From Tenacibaculum singaporense (GTDB lineage Bacteria; Bacteroidota; Bacteroidia; Flavobacteriales; Flavobacteriaceae): DNA of 64,000 nt. Under the pieces are notes generated by a model. The model was given only the letters and a program-made list of their open reading frames with translations, was not told the DNA's origin and did no database searches. Made by a program: the position numbers and the translations under genes. Positions within the stretch are counted from its first letter, which is position 1. Every line of letters begins with the position of its first letter. Below, one piece after another: positions 44,474-53,594 of this stretch. The stretch lies in assembly GCF_003867015.1 (NCBI RefSeq), contig NZ_CP032548.1, positions 2,113,001 to 2,177,000 of the forward strand. The letters run 5' to 3'.

Positions 44474-44530
44474 TGTAAACATTAGGGATTGTTTACGATT
44501 GTAAATATATTATATTTCATAATTGTAAAC
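44474..44530. promoter_or_regulatory. GTAAAC/GTTTAC half-site cluster upstream of XRE gene
   Basis: tgtaaac at 44474-44480 and gtttac at 44491-44496 form an inverted pair 10 nt apart. Further half-sites are attgtaaat (44498-44506) and aattgtaaac (44521-44530). All lie within 70 nt of the regulator's ATG. Confidence 0.5.
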
Positions 44531-45054
44531 AAGAAAAATTTTATATTTTTTCAAAGTAACTCAAAACAAGACGATTAAACACTTTAATAAATAGCGGTTA
44601 AATTACTGTAAAACAAGCTTTTAGGTATTTTGTATAGAGGAAATTTATTCTTTTACTAAATACCTTTATTTACATTTGTTATTAAGTTAATTACTTGTTT
44701 TATTGAGTTTAAAAATGTAAAAACCTCTCTTTTTTAATAAATATGATGTGCTTAAATAACCATTTATCCTTAATTTAACTGACTTAAACATCAAATAAGC
44801 AACTTTAAGGTAAATAATAATGATTCTGAGGTAGTTTAGTTTAAATAAATATAAATCAGACTGTAAACTTTATAATGCTTCTATAATTACTTTAAATTAC
44901 TTATGGGATTAATCATATCCTTTCAAAGTACATATATAATATATTATATATGTAGAATAGAAGTTAAATAAGAAGAATATTACAAATGTTACCATAATTC
45001 AATAGTTAACAAATGTAAATCACGTGTTTTCCTGTTTACTTTTGTAAAAAAAAG
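44531..45054. other. AT-rich gene-free stretch
   Basis: About 520 nt with no plausible gene. It contains a perfect 26-bp palindrome at 44929-44954 (tacatatataata and its complement) and scattered A/T runs. More gtaaa-like words near 45012-45045 are as expected by composition. Nothing else is recognised. Confidence 0.6.
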
Positions 45055-45080
45055 AAAGCACTCTGTTTACAGAGTGCTTT
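45055..45080 (-). terminator. Terminator after purL
   Basis: 12-bp stem aaagcactctgt/acagagtgcttt, with a T-run on the minus strand side (the plus-strand a-run at 45046-45053), 27 nt past the purL stop. Confidence 0.85.
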
Positions 45081-45106
45081 TTGTAGTTGAGAATGTAGTA
45101 TTCTAC

Positions 45107-48100
45107 TTATTTTTTATTCTCTATCCATTTTCTTGCATTAACAAAAGCTTCTAACCAAGGTGAAACTTCATCTTGTCTGTCTTGTGGGTAGTTAGCCCAG
45201 TTCCATTGGAAAGTAGAACGTTCAATATGTGGCATAGTTACTAAATGACGACCAGTCTTATCACATAGCATTGCTGTGTTATAATCTGAACCGTTTGGAT
45301 TGTTAGGATATCCTTCATATCCATACTTAGCAACAATATTATAATTATCTTCAGTTTCAGGTAAATTGAATTTTCCTTCTCCGTGAGAAATCCAAACTCC
45401 TAATTCAGTTCCAGCTAAACTAGACAACATTACTGAATTATTCTTTTGAACTTTTACAGATGTAAATGAACTTTCGTGCTTTTTAGAATCGTTGTGTAAC
45501 ATCTTACCATGTTCGTTATGTTCTGGATTGATTAATTCTAATTCCATAAATAACTGGCATCCGTTACAAATACCAACAGAAAGTGTATCTTCTCTTTTAA
45601 AGAAGTTTTTCAAAGCAGTGTTTGCTTTTTCATTATATAAAAATGCTCCAGCCCATCCTTTTGCTGAACCTAAAACGTCTGAATTAGAAAAACCTCCAAC
45701 AGCTCCAATAAATTGAATATCTTCTAAAGTTTCACGACCAGAAATTAAATCTGTCATGTGAACATCCTTCACATCAAAACCAGCTAAATACATAGCATTT
45801 GCCATTTCACGTTCCGAGTTTGAACCCTTTTCACGAATGATAGCAGCTTTAGGTCTGTTAGTTAGAGTACCCACAGTATCAGCAAGCTTTCCAGTAAAGT
45901 GAGTTGGGAATGTATATTTTAATGGTTGGTTTTTATAATTATCAAAACGATCTTTAGCTAAATCATTAGCTGTTTGTTTTTGATCTAACAAATAAGAAGT
46001 CTTATACCAAGTATCTCTTAATTCAGCAATAGATAAAGCAAAAATATCAGATCCATTTTTAATATTTAAACGATCAGACTCTGTTACCGAACCAATTTTA
46101 AAGAATTCAATGTTATTATCAGCTAAAGTTTGTTCTATAGAAGCGTCAGTTGCTTGGAAAACAATTCCTGAGTTTTCAGCAAATAACAACTTGATACTGT
46201 CAGCTTCATTTAAAGTTGATAAATCTAAGTTAGCACCTACATTTACATCTGCAAAACACAATTCTAATAAGGTAGTAATCAATCCCCCAGATGCAACATC
46301 GTGACCTGCAACAATTTTTCCTTCCTTAATTAAATTCTGTAAAACATTAAATGTTGATTTAAAGAACTCATTATTAGTAATCGTAGGAGCAGAGTTTCCT
46401 AATTTGTTTAGTATCTGCGCAAATGAACTTCCTCCTAATTTGAAATCATCTTGCGATAAGTTGATGTAATAGATATCTCCTTTATTTGGTTGTAAAAGAG
46501 GTTCTACTACTTTATTAATATCGTTACAGTTAGCCGCAGCAGAAATAACCACAGTACCTGGAGAAATTACTTCTTCATTCGGATATTTTTGTTTCATCGA
46601 TAAAGAATCTTTTCCTGTTGGAACGTTGATTCCTAAATCGATAGAAAAATCAGAAACAGCTTTTACTGCTTTGTATAAACGAGCATCTTCACCTTCATTT
46701 TTACAAGGCCACATCCAGTTTGCTGATAATGAAACCGATTGTAAACCATCTTTTAAAGGAGCCCATACAATATTAGTTAACGCTTCAGCAATTGAGTTTT
46801 TACTTCCTGCTTCTGGATCAATCAATCCAGAAATAGGAGAGTGCCCAATCGTAGTAGCAATTCCTTCTTTACCTTTATAATCTAATGCCATTACCCCAAC
46901 ATTGTTTAGTGGAATTTGCAAAGAACCAACACATTGTTGCTTCGCTACTTTTCCTCCAACACAACGGTCAACCTTATTCGTCAACCAATCTTTACAGGCA
47001 ACAGCTTCTAATTGTAAAACTTGCTCTAAGTATTGAGTAAAGTTTTCTTTAGAATAGTCAACATCAGCATAATTGCGATCAACTGTATTATCAGTCATAA
47101 TCGTTTTAGGAGAACTACCAAACATATCTTCTAAAGCTAAATCCATTGGCTTGTTTCCGTTGGTTTTAGATTCAAAAGTAAAACGATGATCACCAGTAAC
47201 ATCACCAACAGTATACATTGGTGAACGTTCACGTTCAGCTATCTTATTAAGGGTGTCGATATGTTTTTCAGCAATTACTAACCCCATACGTTCTTGAGAT
47301 TCGTTACCGATAATCTCTTTATCAGATAGGGTAGGGTCTCCTACAGGTAATTTATCTAAGTCGATTTTTCCACCAGTATCTTCTACTAATTCTGATAAAC
47401 AGTTCAAATGTCCACCAGCTCCGTGATCGTGAATTGAAACAATAAAGTTTTCATCACTTTCTACCATACCACGAACAGCGTTGGCAGCACGTTTTTGCAT
47501 TTCAGGATTTGAACGTTGAATTGCGTTTAACTCAATTCCAGTTGAAAACTCTCCAGTATCAGCAGAAGAAACCGCAGCTCCTCCCATACCAATACGGTAG
47601 TTTTCACCACCTAAAATTACTATTTTATCTCCTTCTTGTGGAGTATCTTTTAAAGCTTGCTCTTTTTTACCATATCCGATACCACCTGCTTGCATGATTA
47701 CTTTATCAAAACCAAGTTTGCGAGTATCTTCTTCGTGCTCAAAAGTAAGAACAGAACCACAGATTAAAGGTTGTCCGAATTTATTACCAAAATCAGAGGC
47801 TCCGTTAGAAGCTTTGATTAAAATATCCATAGGAGTTTGGTATAACCATTTACGCTCATCCATTCCTTTTTCCCAAGGACGGTTCTCTTCTAAACGAGAG
47901 TAAGAAGTCATATATACAGCAGTACCAGCTAATGGTAGCGATCCTTTTCCTCCAGCTAACCTATCACGAATTTCACCACCTGATCCTGTAGCAGCTCCAT
48001 TGAAAGGCTCAACAGTAGTAGGGAAGTTGTGTGTTTCAGCTTTTAAAGAAATAACAGATTCAAACTCTTTTGTTTCGTAAAAATCTGGTTTATCTGCGCT

Positions 48101-48775
48101 TTTAGGAGCAAATTGCTCTACTTTTGGACCTTTAACAAAAGCAACATTGTCTTTATAAGCAGATACAATATCGTTAGGATTTTGTTTAGACGTTTCTTTA
48201 ATTAACTTGAATAAAGAAGTAGGCATTTCTTCACCATCAATAACAAAAGTTCCGTTGAAAATTTTATGGCGACAGTGCTCTGAGTTTACTTGAGAGAATC
48301 CAAATACTTCAGAATCTGTTAACTTTCTTCCAATTTTAGTTGCTACTTCTTCTAAATAAGCAATTTCTTCTTCACTTAACGCTAACCCTTCTTGCTCGTT
48401 ATAAGTAGCAATATCATCAATTTCTAAAATTGGTTCTGGTTGAATATTGATAGTAAAAGTTTCTTGGTTTAATCCGTCAAACTTTTGAGAAATCATTGGG
48501 TCGAAGTCAGAAAAATCATTAGCTACTGCATCAAATTCTTCAATTCTGATAATTCCAGAAATTCCCATATTTTGAGTAATTTCAACAGCGTTGGTACTCC
48601 AAGGAGTAATCATAGCTGCTCTAGGCCCAACAAAAAAGGCGTCAAGAGACGCCGCGTTTATTTTCGGTTGGTTGCCAAATAACCAAGTTAACTTCGAAAT
48701 TGTTTCAGATGTTAATTCTTCTGTTGTTTGAACAGCAAAAACCTTGCTGTTTGTGTTTCCAAAGAAATGAATCAT
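45107..48775 (-). CDS. purL: Phosphoribosylformylglycinamidine synthase, long form
   Basis: 1222 aa, single-chain PurL of de novo purine synthesis, turning FGAR, Gln and ATP into FGAM. The N-terminal PurS-like and linker region (GFSQVNSEHCRHK near 160) precedes two ATPase-like halves (SLKAETHNFPTTVEPFNGAA; VGGKVAKQQCVG; GKDSLSMKQKYP). A C-terminal class I glutamine amidotransferase domain has the nucleophile in SVGICNGCQLFMEL and SHGEGKF. It is transcribed alone and flanked by terminator hairpins. Confidence 0.96.
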   Translation of the reverse strand: MIHFFGNTNSKVFAVQTTEELTSETISKLTWLFGNQPKINAASLDAFFVGPRAAMITPWSTNAVEITQNMGISGIIRIEEFDAVANDFSDFDPMISQKFDGLNQETFTINIQPEPILEIDDIATYNEQEGLALSEEEIAYLEEVATKIGRKLTDSEVFGFSQVNSEHCRHKIFNGTFVIDGEEMPTSLFKLIKETSKQNPNDIVSAYKDNVAFVKGPKVEQFAPKSADKPDFYETKEFESVISLKAETHNFPTTVEPFNGAATGSGGEIRDRLAGGKGSLPLAGTAVYMTSYSRLEENRPWEKGMDERKWLYQTPMDILIKASNGASDFGNKFGQPLICGSVLTFEHEEDTRKLGFDKVIMQAGGIGYGKKEQALKDTPQEGDKIVILGGENYRIGMGGAAVSSADTGEFSTGIELNAIQRSNPEMQKRAANAVRGMVESDENFIVSIHDHGAGGHLNCLSELVEDTGGKIDLDKLPVGDPTLSDKEIIGNESQERMGLVIAEKHIDTLNKIAERERSPMYTVGDVTGDHRFTFESKTNGNKPMDLALEDMFGSSPKTIMTDNTVDRNYADVDYSKENFTQYLEQVLQLEAVACKDWLTNKVDRCVGGKVAKQQCVGSLQIPLNNVGVMALDYKGKEGIATTIGHSPISGLIDPEAGSKNSIAEALTNIVWAPLKDGLQSVSLSANWMWPCKNEGEDARLYKAVKAVSDFSIDLGINVPTGKDSLSMKQKYPNEEVISPGTVVISAAANCNDINKVVEPLLQPNKGDIYYINLSQDDFKLGGSSFAQILNKLGNSAPTITNNEFFKSTFNVLQNLIKEGKIVAGHDVASGGLITTLLELCFADVNVGANLDLSTLNEADSIKLLFAENSGIVFQATDASIEQTLADNNIEFFKIGSVTESDRLNIKNGSDIFALSIAELRDTWYKTSYLLDQKQTANDLAKDRFDNYKNQPLKYTFPTHFTGKLADTVGTLTNRPKAAIIREKGSNSEREMANAMYLAGFDVKDVHMTDLISGRETLEDIQFIGAVGGFSNSDVLGSAKGWAGAFLYNEKANTALKNFFKREDTLSVGICNGCQLFMELELINPEHNEHGKMLHNDSKKHESSFTSVKVQKNNSVMLSSLAGTELGVWISHGEGKFNLPETEDNYNIVAKYGYEGYPNNPNGSDYNTAMLCDKTGRHLVTMPHIERSTFQWNWANYPQDRQDEVSPWLEAFVNARKWIENKK

Positions 48776-48844
48776 TATTAGTTGTGTTTGTGTGTGTTTT
48801 TGAAAGGTGTAAATTTAATTCTTTTGGTTGAAATAGAAGCATAA

Positions 48845-48872
48845 AAAAAACAGCAAAATTTTGCTGCTTTTT
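48845..48872 (-). terminator. Terminator after the S41 protease gene
   Basis: Self-complementary cagcaaaa/ttttgctg (48851-48866), with a T-run on the minus strand. Confidence 0.75.
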
Positions 48873-48883
48873 ATAAGGTAATT

Positions 48884-50350
48884 TTACTTATTAAAGTAAT
48901 GACTGTCAATATACATTTCTTGTTCAAACTTGTTTGTTGATACGTTTATATCAATACGTTCAAAACTTTTTACTTTATATGTAGATTTTGCCGATAGGCC
49001 TCTTATATCATCTAGTGCTGTTTTAAGCACAATTTCATTTTCATCACCAAAAGGTAAGATGTTATCCCAATGTTTCCATTCTTCGATTAAGATATTAGGC
49101 TCAAATCCATCACCATAATCATTTTGTCCTAGCTTATTATATATTTGGAAAACAATTGGCTGCATAGCCATTTTATGGGTTGAATTGGCAGTATTTACAT
49201 TAGTATAATCACTAGTTGGCGAGTCATATAGTGTTATTGAACCTTCATTTTTCCCAACAGTTTTTGTCCCTACTATTTTAACATCAATAAAGGGACGCAG
49301 TCCATTTATAATCATTTCACTAGCAGATGCAGTACTACCAGATGCTAAAACATATAACTTATTAATACCTGATAATCTATTGATTGTTTCTTCACTAGTC
49401 TTTTTTCCATCTGTTCCATAAACATTTAACGTATTGCCAAAATAATAAGGTGAATCTTGTTGAGGATGTTTGTCGTTAAATTTTAACTCGGCAAACTTAT
49501 CAGTACCGGCTTCAGCATGTATCATACTTGCTAAATATGCAGATGTTTGTACAGAACCACCACCATTAATTCTTAAATCTAATACTAGTTCTTGAATTCC
49601 AGCAGACTTTAACTCACCAAAGGCTGCGTTTAATTCATCATTATAAGACGATCTAAACCCATTGTATAGTAAGTAGCCGACTTTTTTACCATTTATATTA
49701 TCAAAAATCTTAGTTAGATGGACGGGGTTATCAGACACTACAGCCTGTGTTATAGTTTTCTTCTCTTTAAGGGTTTTACCATCTTTTTCAGTAAAAGAAA
49801 ATTCAGAGGTCTCTTGGTAATATCCATCAAGTACAGTTTTATAATTACTTACGGTCATTACAGTTCCATTTATAGCATTAATTATGTCTCCTCTTTTAAA
49901 TCCTGCTAAATCTGCAGGAGAACCTTTTGAAACATGTTGGATAAATATTACAACATAGTCAGTAGTACCAACTCTAACGAGACTAGGTCTAAAACCAAAA
50001 GTTTTAGAAGTTCCTTGAAATTGTTGTTGCTGAGCGACATAATCTTCTATGAACCAAGAAAAATCATCGTCAGCATGTTTAAGGCTTTCAAATAATGAAT
50101 TAGGAGTATTATATGAATTTAGAAAGGTATAGTAATCATTTGTATTATCATCCTTACTATCCGCTAAATTAGGAACATCTTCTTGCCAATTATACCATGA
50201 ATTCATAGCTTTCCAAACAAAGTTATTCACTTTGTTATTCAGTGTAACTTTATCCGTAGGGTTTTCTCCATCTTTAGGAATGACCTCATCATCTTTACTA
50301 CAACTAAAAAAAAACGCAAAAGCAAAAGATAATAATATTAATTTTCTCAT
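48884..50350 (-). CDS. S41-family (C-terminal processing) peptidase, lipoprotein
   Basis: 488 aa. Lipobox FFFSC with Cys17 places it on the periplasmic side of a membrane or the outer membrane. An N-terminal helical region is followed by a PDZ domain (about 130-200: GSPADLAGFKRGDIINAING) and the S41 core. VLDLRINGGG (256-265) leads to the Ser loop GSTASASE (338-345) and Lys367 (TVGKNEG), the Ser/Lys dyad. The family trims C-termini of exported proteins. No T9SS sorting domain is seen. Neighbours share no obvious pathway. Confidence 0.9.
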   Translation of the reverse strand: MRKLILLSFAFAFFFSCSKDDEVIPKDGENPTDKVTLNNKVNNFVWKAMNSWYNWQEDVPNLADSKDDNTNDYYTFLNSYNTPNSLFESLKHADDDFSWFIEDYVAQQQQFQGTSKTFGFRPSLVRVGTTDYVVIFIQHVSKGSPADLAGFKRGDIINAINGTVMTVSNYKTVLDGYYQETSEFSFTEKDGKTLKEKKTITQAVVSDNPVHLTKIFDNINGKKVGYLLYNGFRSSYNDELNAAFGELKSAGIQELVLDLRINGGGSVQTSAYLASMIHAEAGTDKFAELKFNDKHPQQDSPYYFGNTLNVYGTDGKKTSEETINRLSGINKLYVLASGSTASASEMIINGLRPFIDVKIVGTKTVGKNEGSITLYDSPTSDYTNVNTANSTHKMAMQPIVFQIYNKLGQNDYGDGFEPNILIEEWKHWDNILPFGDENEIVLKTALDDIRGLSAKSTYKVKSFERIDINVSTNKFEQEMYIDSHYFNK

Positions 50351-50430
50351 TATTTAATGTAATTATTTGTTAATCTATAAACAATATAACAGATAAAATA
50401 TGAGTTACCCTACTTTTTTAACAAAAAAAA

Positions 50431-51216
50431 TTAGTTCTTATCAGGTATTCTGTTTCTTTCTATTTTACCTTTTTTTACTGTTTTATAATTTTCATAACAA
50501 TTTAAAACAGCTTCAATTAATTGTAAGTCACTAGCTTTTTTTATGAAATATTCAGAGTAGTTACAGTCAGATAATAGTTTGTTTAACTCAGCTCTATCCA
50601 TTTCAAGATATTCCATCATAACTTCACGATCAAATTTACCAGCTAACATTTTACGCAAATCGTCTTCTTTTTTAAGCTTCTTTAATTTTTTAAGCTGTTT
50701 CGGTTTGCTTCCGAAGAGGTTATATACCAAATCTACTGGATTCAACAGTTTAGCAATAGGAGAGGAAATTTTTTGAGGTCTTCCAACTTCATACGTTTGT
50801 GGTAATCCATTGATATGTATTCTTGTAAAACGATCTTTAGGAACTTGTTTTACATCTACTTCTAAGACACCAATTAGTTTTGTTGACTTAATTACGACTT
50901 CTTTTACCTCTTCGGGTTTTTCCTCTAAAGATATAACAACTTCATTTCCTTTTAAAAGATCATTAGTAACTTTTAGTTTAATAGAAGCATAGCCTAAATA
51001 AGAAACCAACACAGTATCGTTTGCTTGAGCAACAAGATCAAAGAGTCCATTTTCATTAGTAATGGTACCTACTACGCTATTAAGGTTTAAAATATGAGCT
51101 GCACTTAAAGGTTTTTTAGATTCTGAATCTATTATTTGCCCTTTTAATTTGTCTTGTGCCTGAATAGATAATATACTAAATACTACTGCTATTAAGAATA
51201 ATAATTGTTTTTGCAT
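50431..51216 (-). CDS. Secreted CarboxypepD-regulatory-like domain protein
   Basis: 261 aa. Signal peptide (QKQLLFLIAVVFSILSIQAQ), then a beta-sandwich domain at 22-~115 (LKGQIIDSESKKPLSAAHIL, TNENGLFDL, VLVSYLGYASIKL) like the N-terminal extension of TonB-dependent receptors. The second half (GLPQTYEVGRPQKISSPIAK; LNPVDLVYNLFGSKPKQL) is Lys/Leu-rich and not assigned. No barrel follows, so it is not a receptor. Role unknown, probably periplasmic or outer-membrane associated. It is divergent from the cytolysin gene. Confidence 0.8.
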   Translation of the reverse strand: MQKQLLFLIAVVFSILSIQAQDKLKGQIIDSESKKPLSAAHILNLNSVVGTITNENGLFDLVAQANDTVLVSYLGYASIKLKVTNDLLKGNEVVISLEEKPEEVKEVVIKSTKLIGVLEVDVKQVPKDRFTRIHINGLPQTYEVGRPQKISSPIAKLLNPVDLVYNLFGSKPKQLKKLKKLKKEDDLRKMLAGKFDREVMMEYLEMDRAELNKLLSDCNYSEYFIKKASDLQLIEAVLNCYENYKTVKKGKIERNRIPDKN

Positions 51217-51439
51217 AAGGCGAAAATAAGAATAATAGGCTTTGTACTCGTTAATAATATGTGAAATTAATTATTACTTAAAAACAGGGGTTTTGTTTGT
51301 TAAATATGCAAGTGCATGATGTTGTTTAGTGATTAAAATTAAAAAAAATAGATAAAAAAGTAGGGAAAACATATTTAAAGATGTTTAATAACTCCTCGAG
51401 GTCTTAATTAGTACAATGTTAAATTTTAAAAACAAATAA

Positions 51440-53158
51440 ATGAAAAATCTAAAAATACTTGGATTAACCCTTTTTTCAATTATTTCATGTCAAAAAGAAG
51501 ATTTATTACATAACTCAGAAATAAACTCTAGCACAGAGCAAATAGCTCAATTTATAACGTCAGATATTCCTGATGGTATTCATAATTTAAATATTAAAGA
51601 ACTACATGATAATAAGTCATCCAAAGCCGAAAGAGTGGCTATGGAAGAAAACTGTGTTGATAAAGAAATATCGTTTACTCAAACAGATTCAGACTTCTTT
51701 ATTTTAGATGCTAATAGTTCTTTATTATGGCCAGGTAATTTAGTAGCAGCAAGATCTATACAAGAAGGAGCTCCAGTATCTATACCTATTTCAGGAGAAG
51801 ACAGGAATCCAGTAGAGGTAAGAGTTAACGTGTTATCGGGAACATCTGCTTCTACTTCAAGAATAATTGAAGCGCCAACACCAGGAAAAGTACAAGACAA
51901 TTTGAATTCTATTTTAAATGCATACTATAAAAGTGAAGCTAATTTTCCAGCTAGCTTTGATATTAGTATTCAAAGAATTCATGATGAAAAACAATTTCAA
52001 CTTTCTTTAAATGCAGGGTACTCTGGACCAAGCGTAAAAGTATCTGGTAGTTTTGGGCTTGACTTTTCTAGCCAAAAAACAAGATATGCAGTTACTTTAA
52101 AGCAACGTTTTTTTACGGCTTCAGTGTCTCCTAAAGAAGGAATTATAGGAAAGAATGGTTGGTTTAACAGTAATGTTTCTCCAGATAGGTTAAAACCTTA
52201 TGTTACTGATTATTTAGAGGTAAGTGAAGATCAACAAAATCCGTCTTCGTATATAGAGTCAGTAACTTATGGTAAACTATATACGTTAATTTATGAATCT
52301 AGTAGTAGTGCTAAGGAAGTAGAAGCAGCATTGAACTTTGCATACAAAGCAGTAGGAACAAAAGTGAATGCAGAAATAGAAGCAAGATATAAATCTATTT
52401 TCAGTGAATCGACTGTTAAAGTAAAGCAATTAGGAGGAAATGCAACTTCAGGAATAGCATCATCTTTAGCTGCTATGGCTAATAATTTAGATAGAGTTGT
52501 TGATTTTCTAAAAGAAGGAGCAGAGGTGTCGGTTGATAATCCTGGATATCCTATTTCATACAAAGTAAATTACACCTATGATAATAGACCTTTCAAAGTA
52601 AGTTCAAATTTAGAGTATACTATCAAAGAATGTGATTTAGTGTATTATGATAAAATAAGAGTAGATCCAACTAATGTAGCATTATATGGAAGTGATCATG
52701 GAACTAGTGGAGCTGAGCTTTTTGGTAGGTTTTATGTAGAAAAATATGATCAAGAATTAGGATCTTGGTATTTATCAGGAAAGAAAATTTACTGGGGATA
52801 CGGAATTGAAGAGCATGTAGGTTTAGACTATTATAAATTTGGTCAAAAAAGAAGTGTAGCTGATGGAAAAGTAATTGACTTTATGGTAAAAGCTAAAGCA
52901 GGAGAACGCTTTAGAATAGTTTCTGTAGTAGGTGAATGTGATTCTGGATGTTATGTTTATAGAGATGGAGTAAAGGCTTATAATGAGTATGAATATAATC
53001 TTAGTTCAAAGAAATGGGAGGATTATACAAGACACAATCCGTATGTAAATAATTATACAGTAGGAGATGGTTTTCATAATCAAACATGGAACGGTGTAAG
53101 AACCATAGTTCAAGATGATACTTGTTATTTAGACTATAACACATATATATTAAATTAA
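51440..53158 (+). CDS. Cholesterol-dependent cytolysin-family lipoprotein, atypical C-terminal domain
   Basis: 572 aa. Lipobox FSIISC with Cys17. Residues about 75-400 match the thiol-activated cytolysin core. LWPGNLVAARS is at 96-106, ESVTYGKLYTLIYESSSSAK at 273-292, and GAEVSVDNPGYPISYKVNY at 360-378, equivalent to the 'NPGxPISY' strand before domain 4. The first two thirds therefore fit CDC domains 1-3, including the segments that become transmembrane hairpins. After 405 the membrane-binding domain 4 is not recognisable: there is no Trp-rich undecapeptide and no Thr-Leu pair. A Tyr/Asp-rich domain with Cys500, Cys504 and Cys562 stands in its place. This resembles the CDC-like proteins of Gram-negative Bacteroidota. 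Activity and receptor are unknown. Confidence 0.85.
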   Translation: MKNLKILGLTLFSIISCQKEDLLHNSEINSSTEQIAQFITSDIPDGIHNLNIKELHDNKSSKAERVAMEENCVDKEISFTQTDSDFFILDANSSLLWPGNLVAARSIQEGAPVSIPISGEDRNPVEVRVNVLSGTSASTSRIIEAPTPGKVQDNLNSILNAYYKSEANFPASFDISIQRIHDEKQFQLSLNAGYSGPSVKVSGSFGLDFSSQKTRYAVTLKQRFFTASVSPKEGIIGKNGWFNSNVSPDRLKPYVTDYLEVSEDQQNPSSYIESVTYGKLYTLIYESSSSAKEVEAALNFAYKAVGTKVNAEIEARYKSIFSESTVKVKQLGGNATSGIASSLAAMANNLDRVVDFLKEGAEVSVDNPGYPISYKVNYTYDNRPFKVSSNLEYTIKECDLVYYDKIRVDPTNVALYGSDHGTSGAELFGRFYVEKYDQELGSWYLSGKKIYWGYGIEEHVGLDYYKFGQKRSVADGKVIDFMVKAKAGERFRIVSVVGECDSGCYVYRDGVKAYNEYEYNLSSKKWEDYTRHNPYVNNYTVGDGFHNQTWNGVRTIVQDDTCYLDYNTYILN

Positions 53159-53181
53159 ATAATTTATCTATAATTTAAGTG

Positions 53182-53207
53182 CAAGGAGGCTTTTTAGTCT
53201 CCTTGTC
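53182..53207 (+). terminator. Terminator after the cytolysin-family gene
   Basis: Stem caaggaggc/gtctccttg (one G-U pair) followed by a T-rich stretch. Confidence 0.75.
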
Positions 53208-53254
53208 TTATTTTATAATAAAATTAATGTTATTTTAATTTTACAGAAGTAAAA

Positions 53255-53282
53255 AAGCACTATACAAAAATGTATAGTGCTT
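53255..53282. terminator. Terminator downstream of tRNA-Leu
   Basis: 12-bp perfect stem aagcactataca/tgtatagtgctt with A- and T-runs on the two sides. It serves the minus-strand tRNA genes and could also back up the cytolysin terminator. Confidence 0.8.
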
Positions 53283-53291
53283 TTTTTATTG

Positions 53292-53374
53292 TGCACGTAA
53301 CAGGAGTCGAACCTGCACTCACGTTGTGAACAAGCCCCTCAAGCCTGCGCGTCTACCAATTCCGCCATACGTGC
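53292..53374 (-). tRNA. tRNA-Leu (anticodon GAG)
   Basis: 83 nt class II tRNA. Acceptor stem gcacgta/tacgtgc, D-arm ggaattggtagacgc, anticodon stem caggc/gcttg with loop ttgaggg giving GAG, a long variable arm, and T-loop ggttcgactcc. The CCA is not encoded. Confidence 0.95.
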
Positions 53375-53383
53375 ATAAATAAA

Positions 53384-53412
53384 AAAAGTTAAGCTTTAAA
53401 AGCTTAACTTTT
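53384..53412 (-). terminator. Hairpin between tRNA-Lys and tRNA-Leu
   Basis: 14-nt complementary arms (aaaagttaagcttt/aaagcttaactttt), followed on the minus strand by a run of seven T's: a complete intrinsic terminator between two same-strand tRNAs. Confidence 0.7.
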
Positions 53413-53414
53413 AG

Positions 53415-53487
53415 TGACCGGGCTGGGGCTCGAACCCAGGACCCTCTCCTTAAAAGGGAGATGCTCTACCAACTGAGCTACCCGGTC
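53415..53487 (-). tRNA. tRNA-Lys (anticodon TTT)
   Basis: 73 nt. Acceptor gaccggg/cccggtc, D-arm gctcagttggtagagc, anticodon stem tctcc/ggaga with loop cttttaa (TTT), T-arm ctgggttcgagcccc. CCA not encoded. Confidence 0.96.
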
Positions 53488-53511
53488 ATTGCTTCTTTGT
53501 GAAAGCGGTTG

Positions 53512-53539
53512 CAAATATACAACTGTTCTTTAAATCAAA
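53512..53539 (-). promoter_or_regulatory. Promoter of the tRNA-Lys/Leu unit
   Basis: On the minus strand TATATTTG (53519-53512), with TTTG at 53539-53536 upstream (16-nt spacer). It lies 25 nt before the tRNA-Lys 5' end. Confidence 0.6.
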
Positions 53540-53594
53540 AAAGCTTTTTTGTAATATTTTTTACTCATATTTGTAACTGCTTAATTACTAGTTT

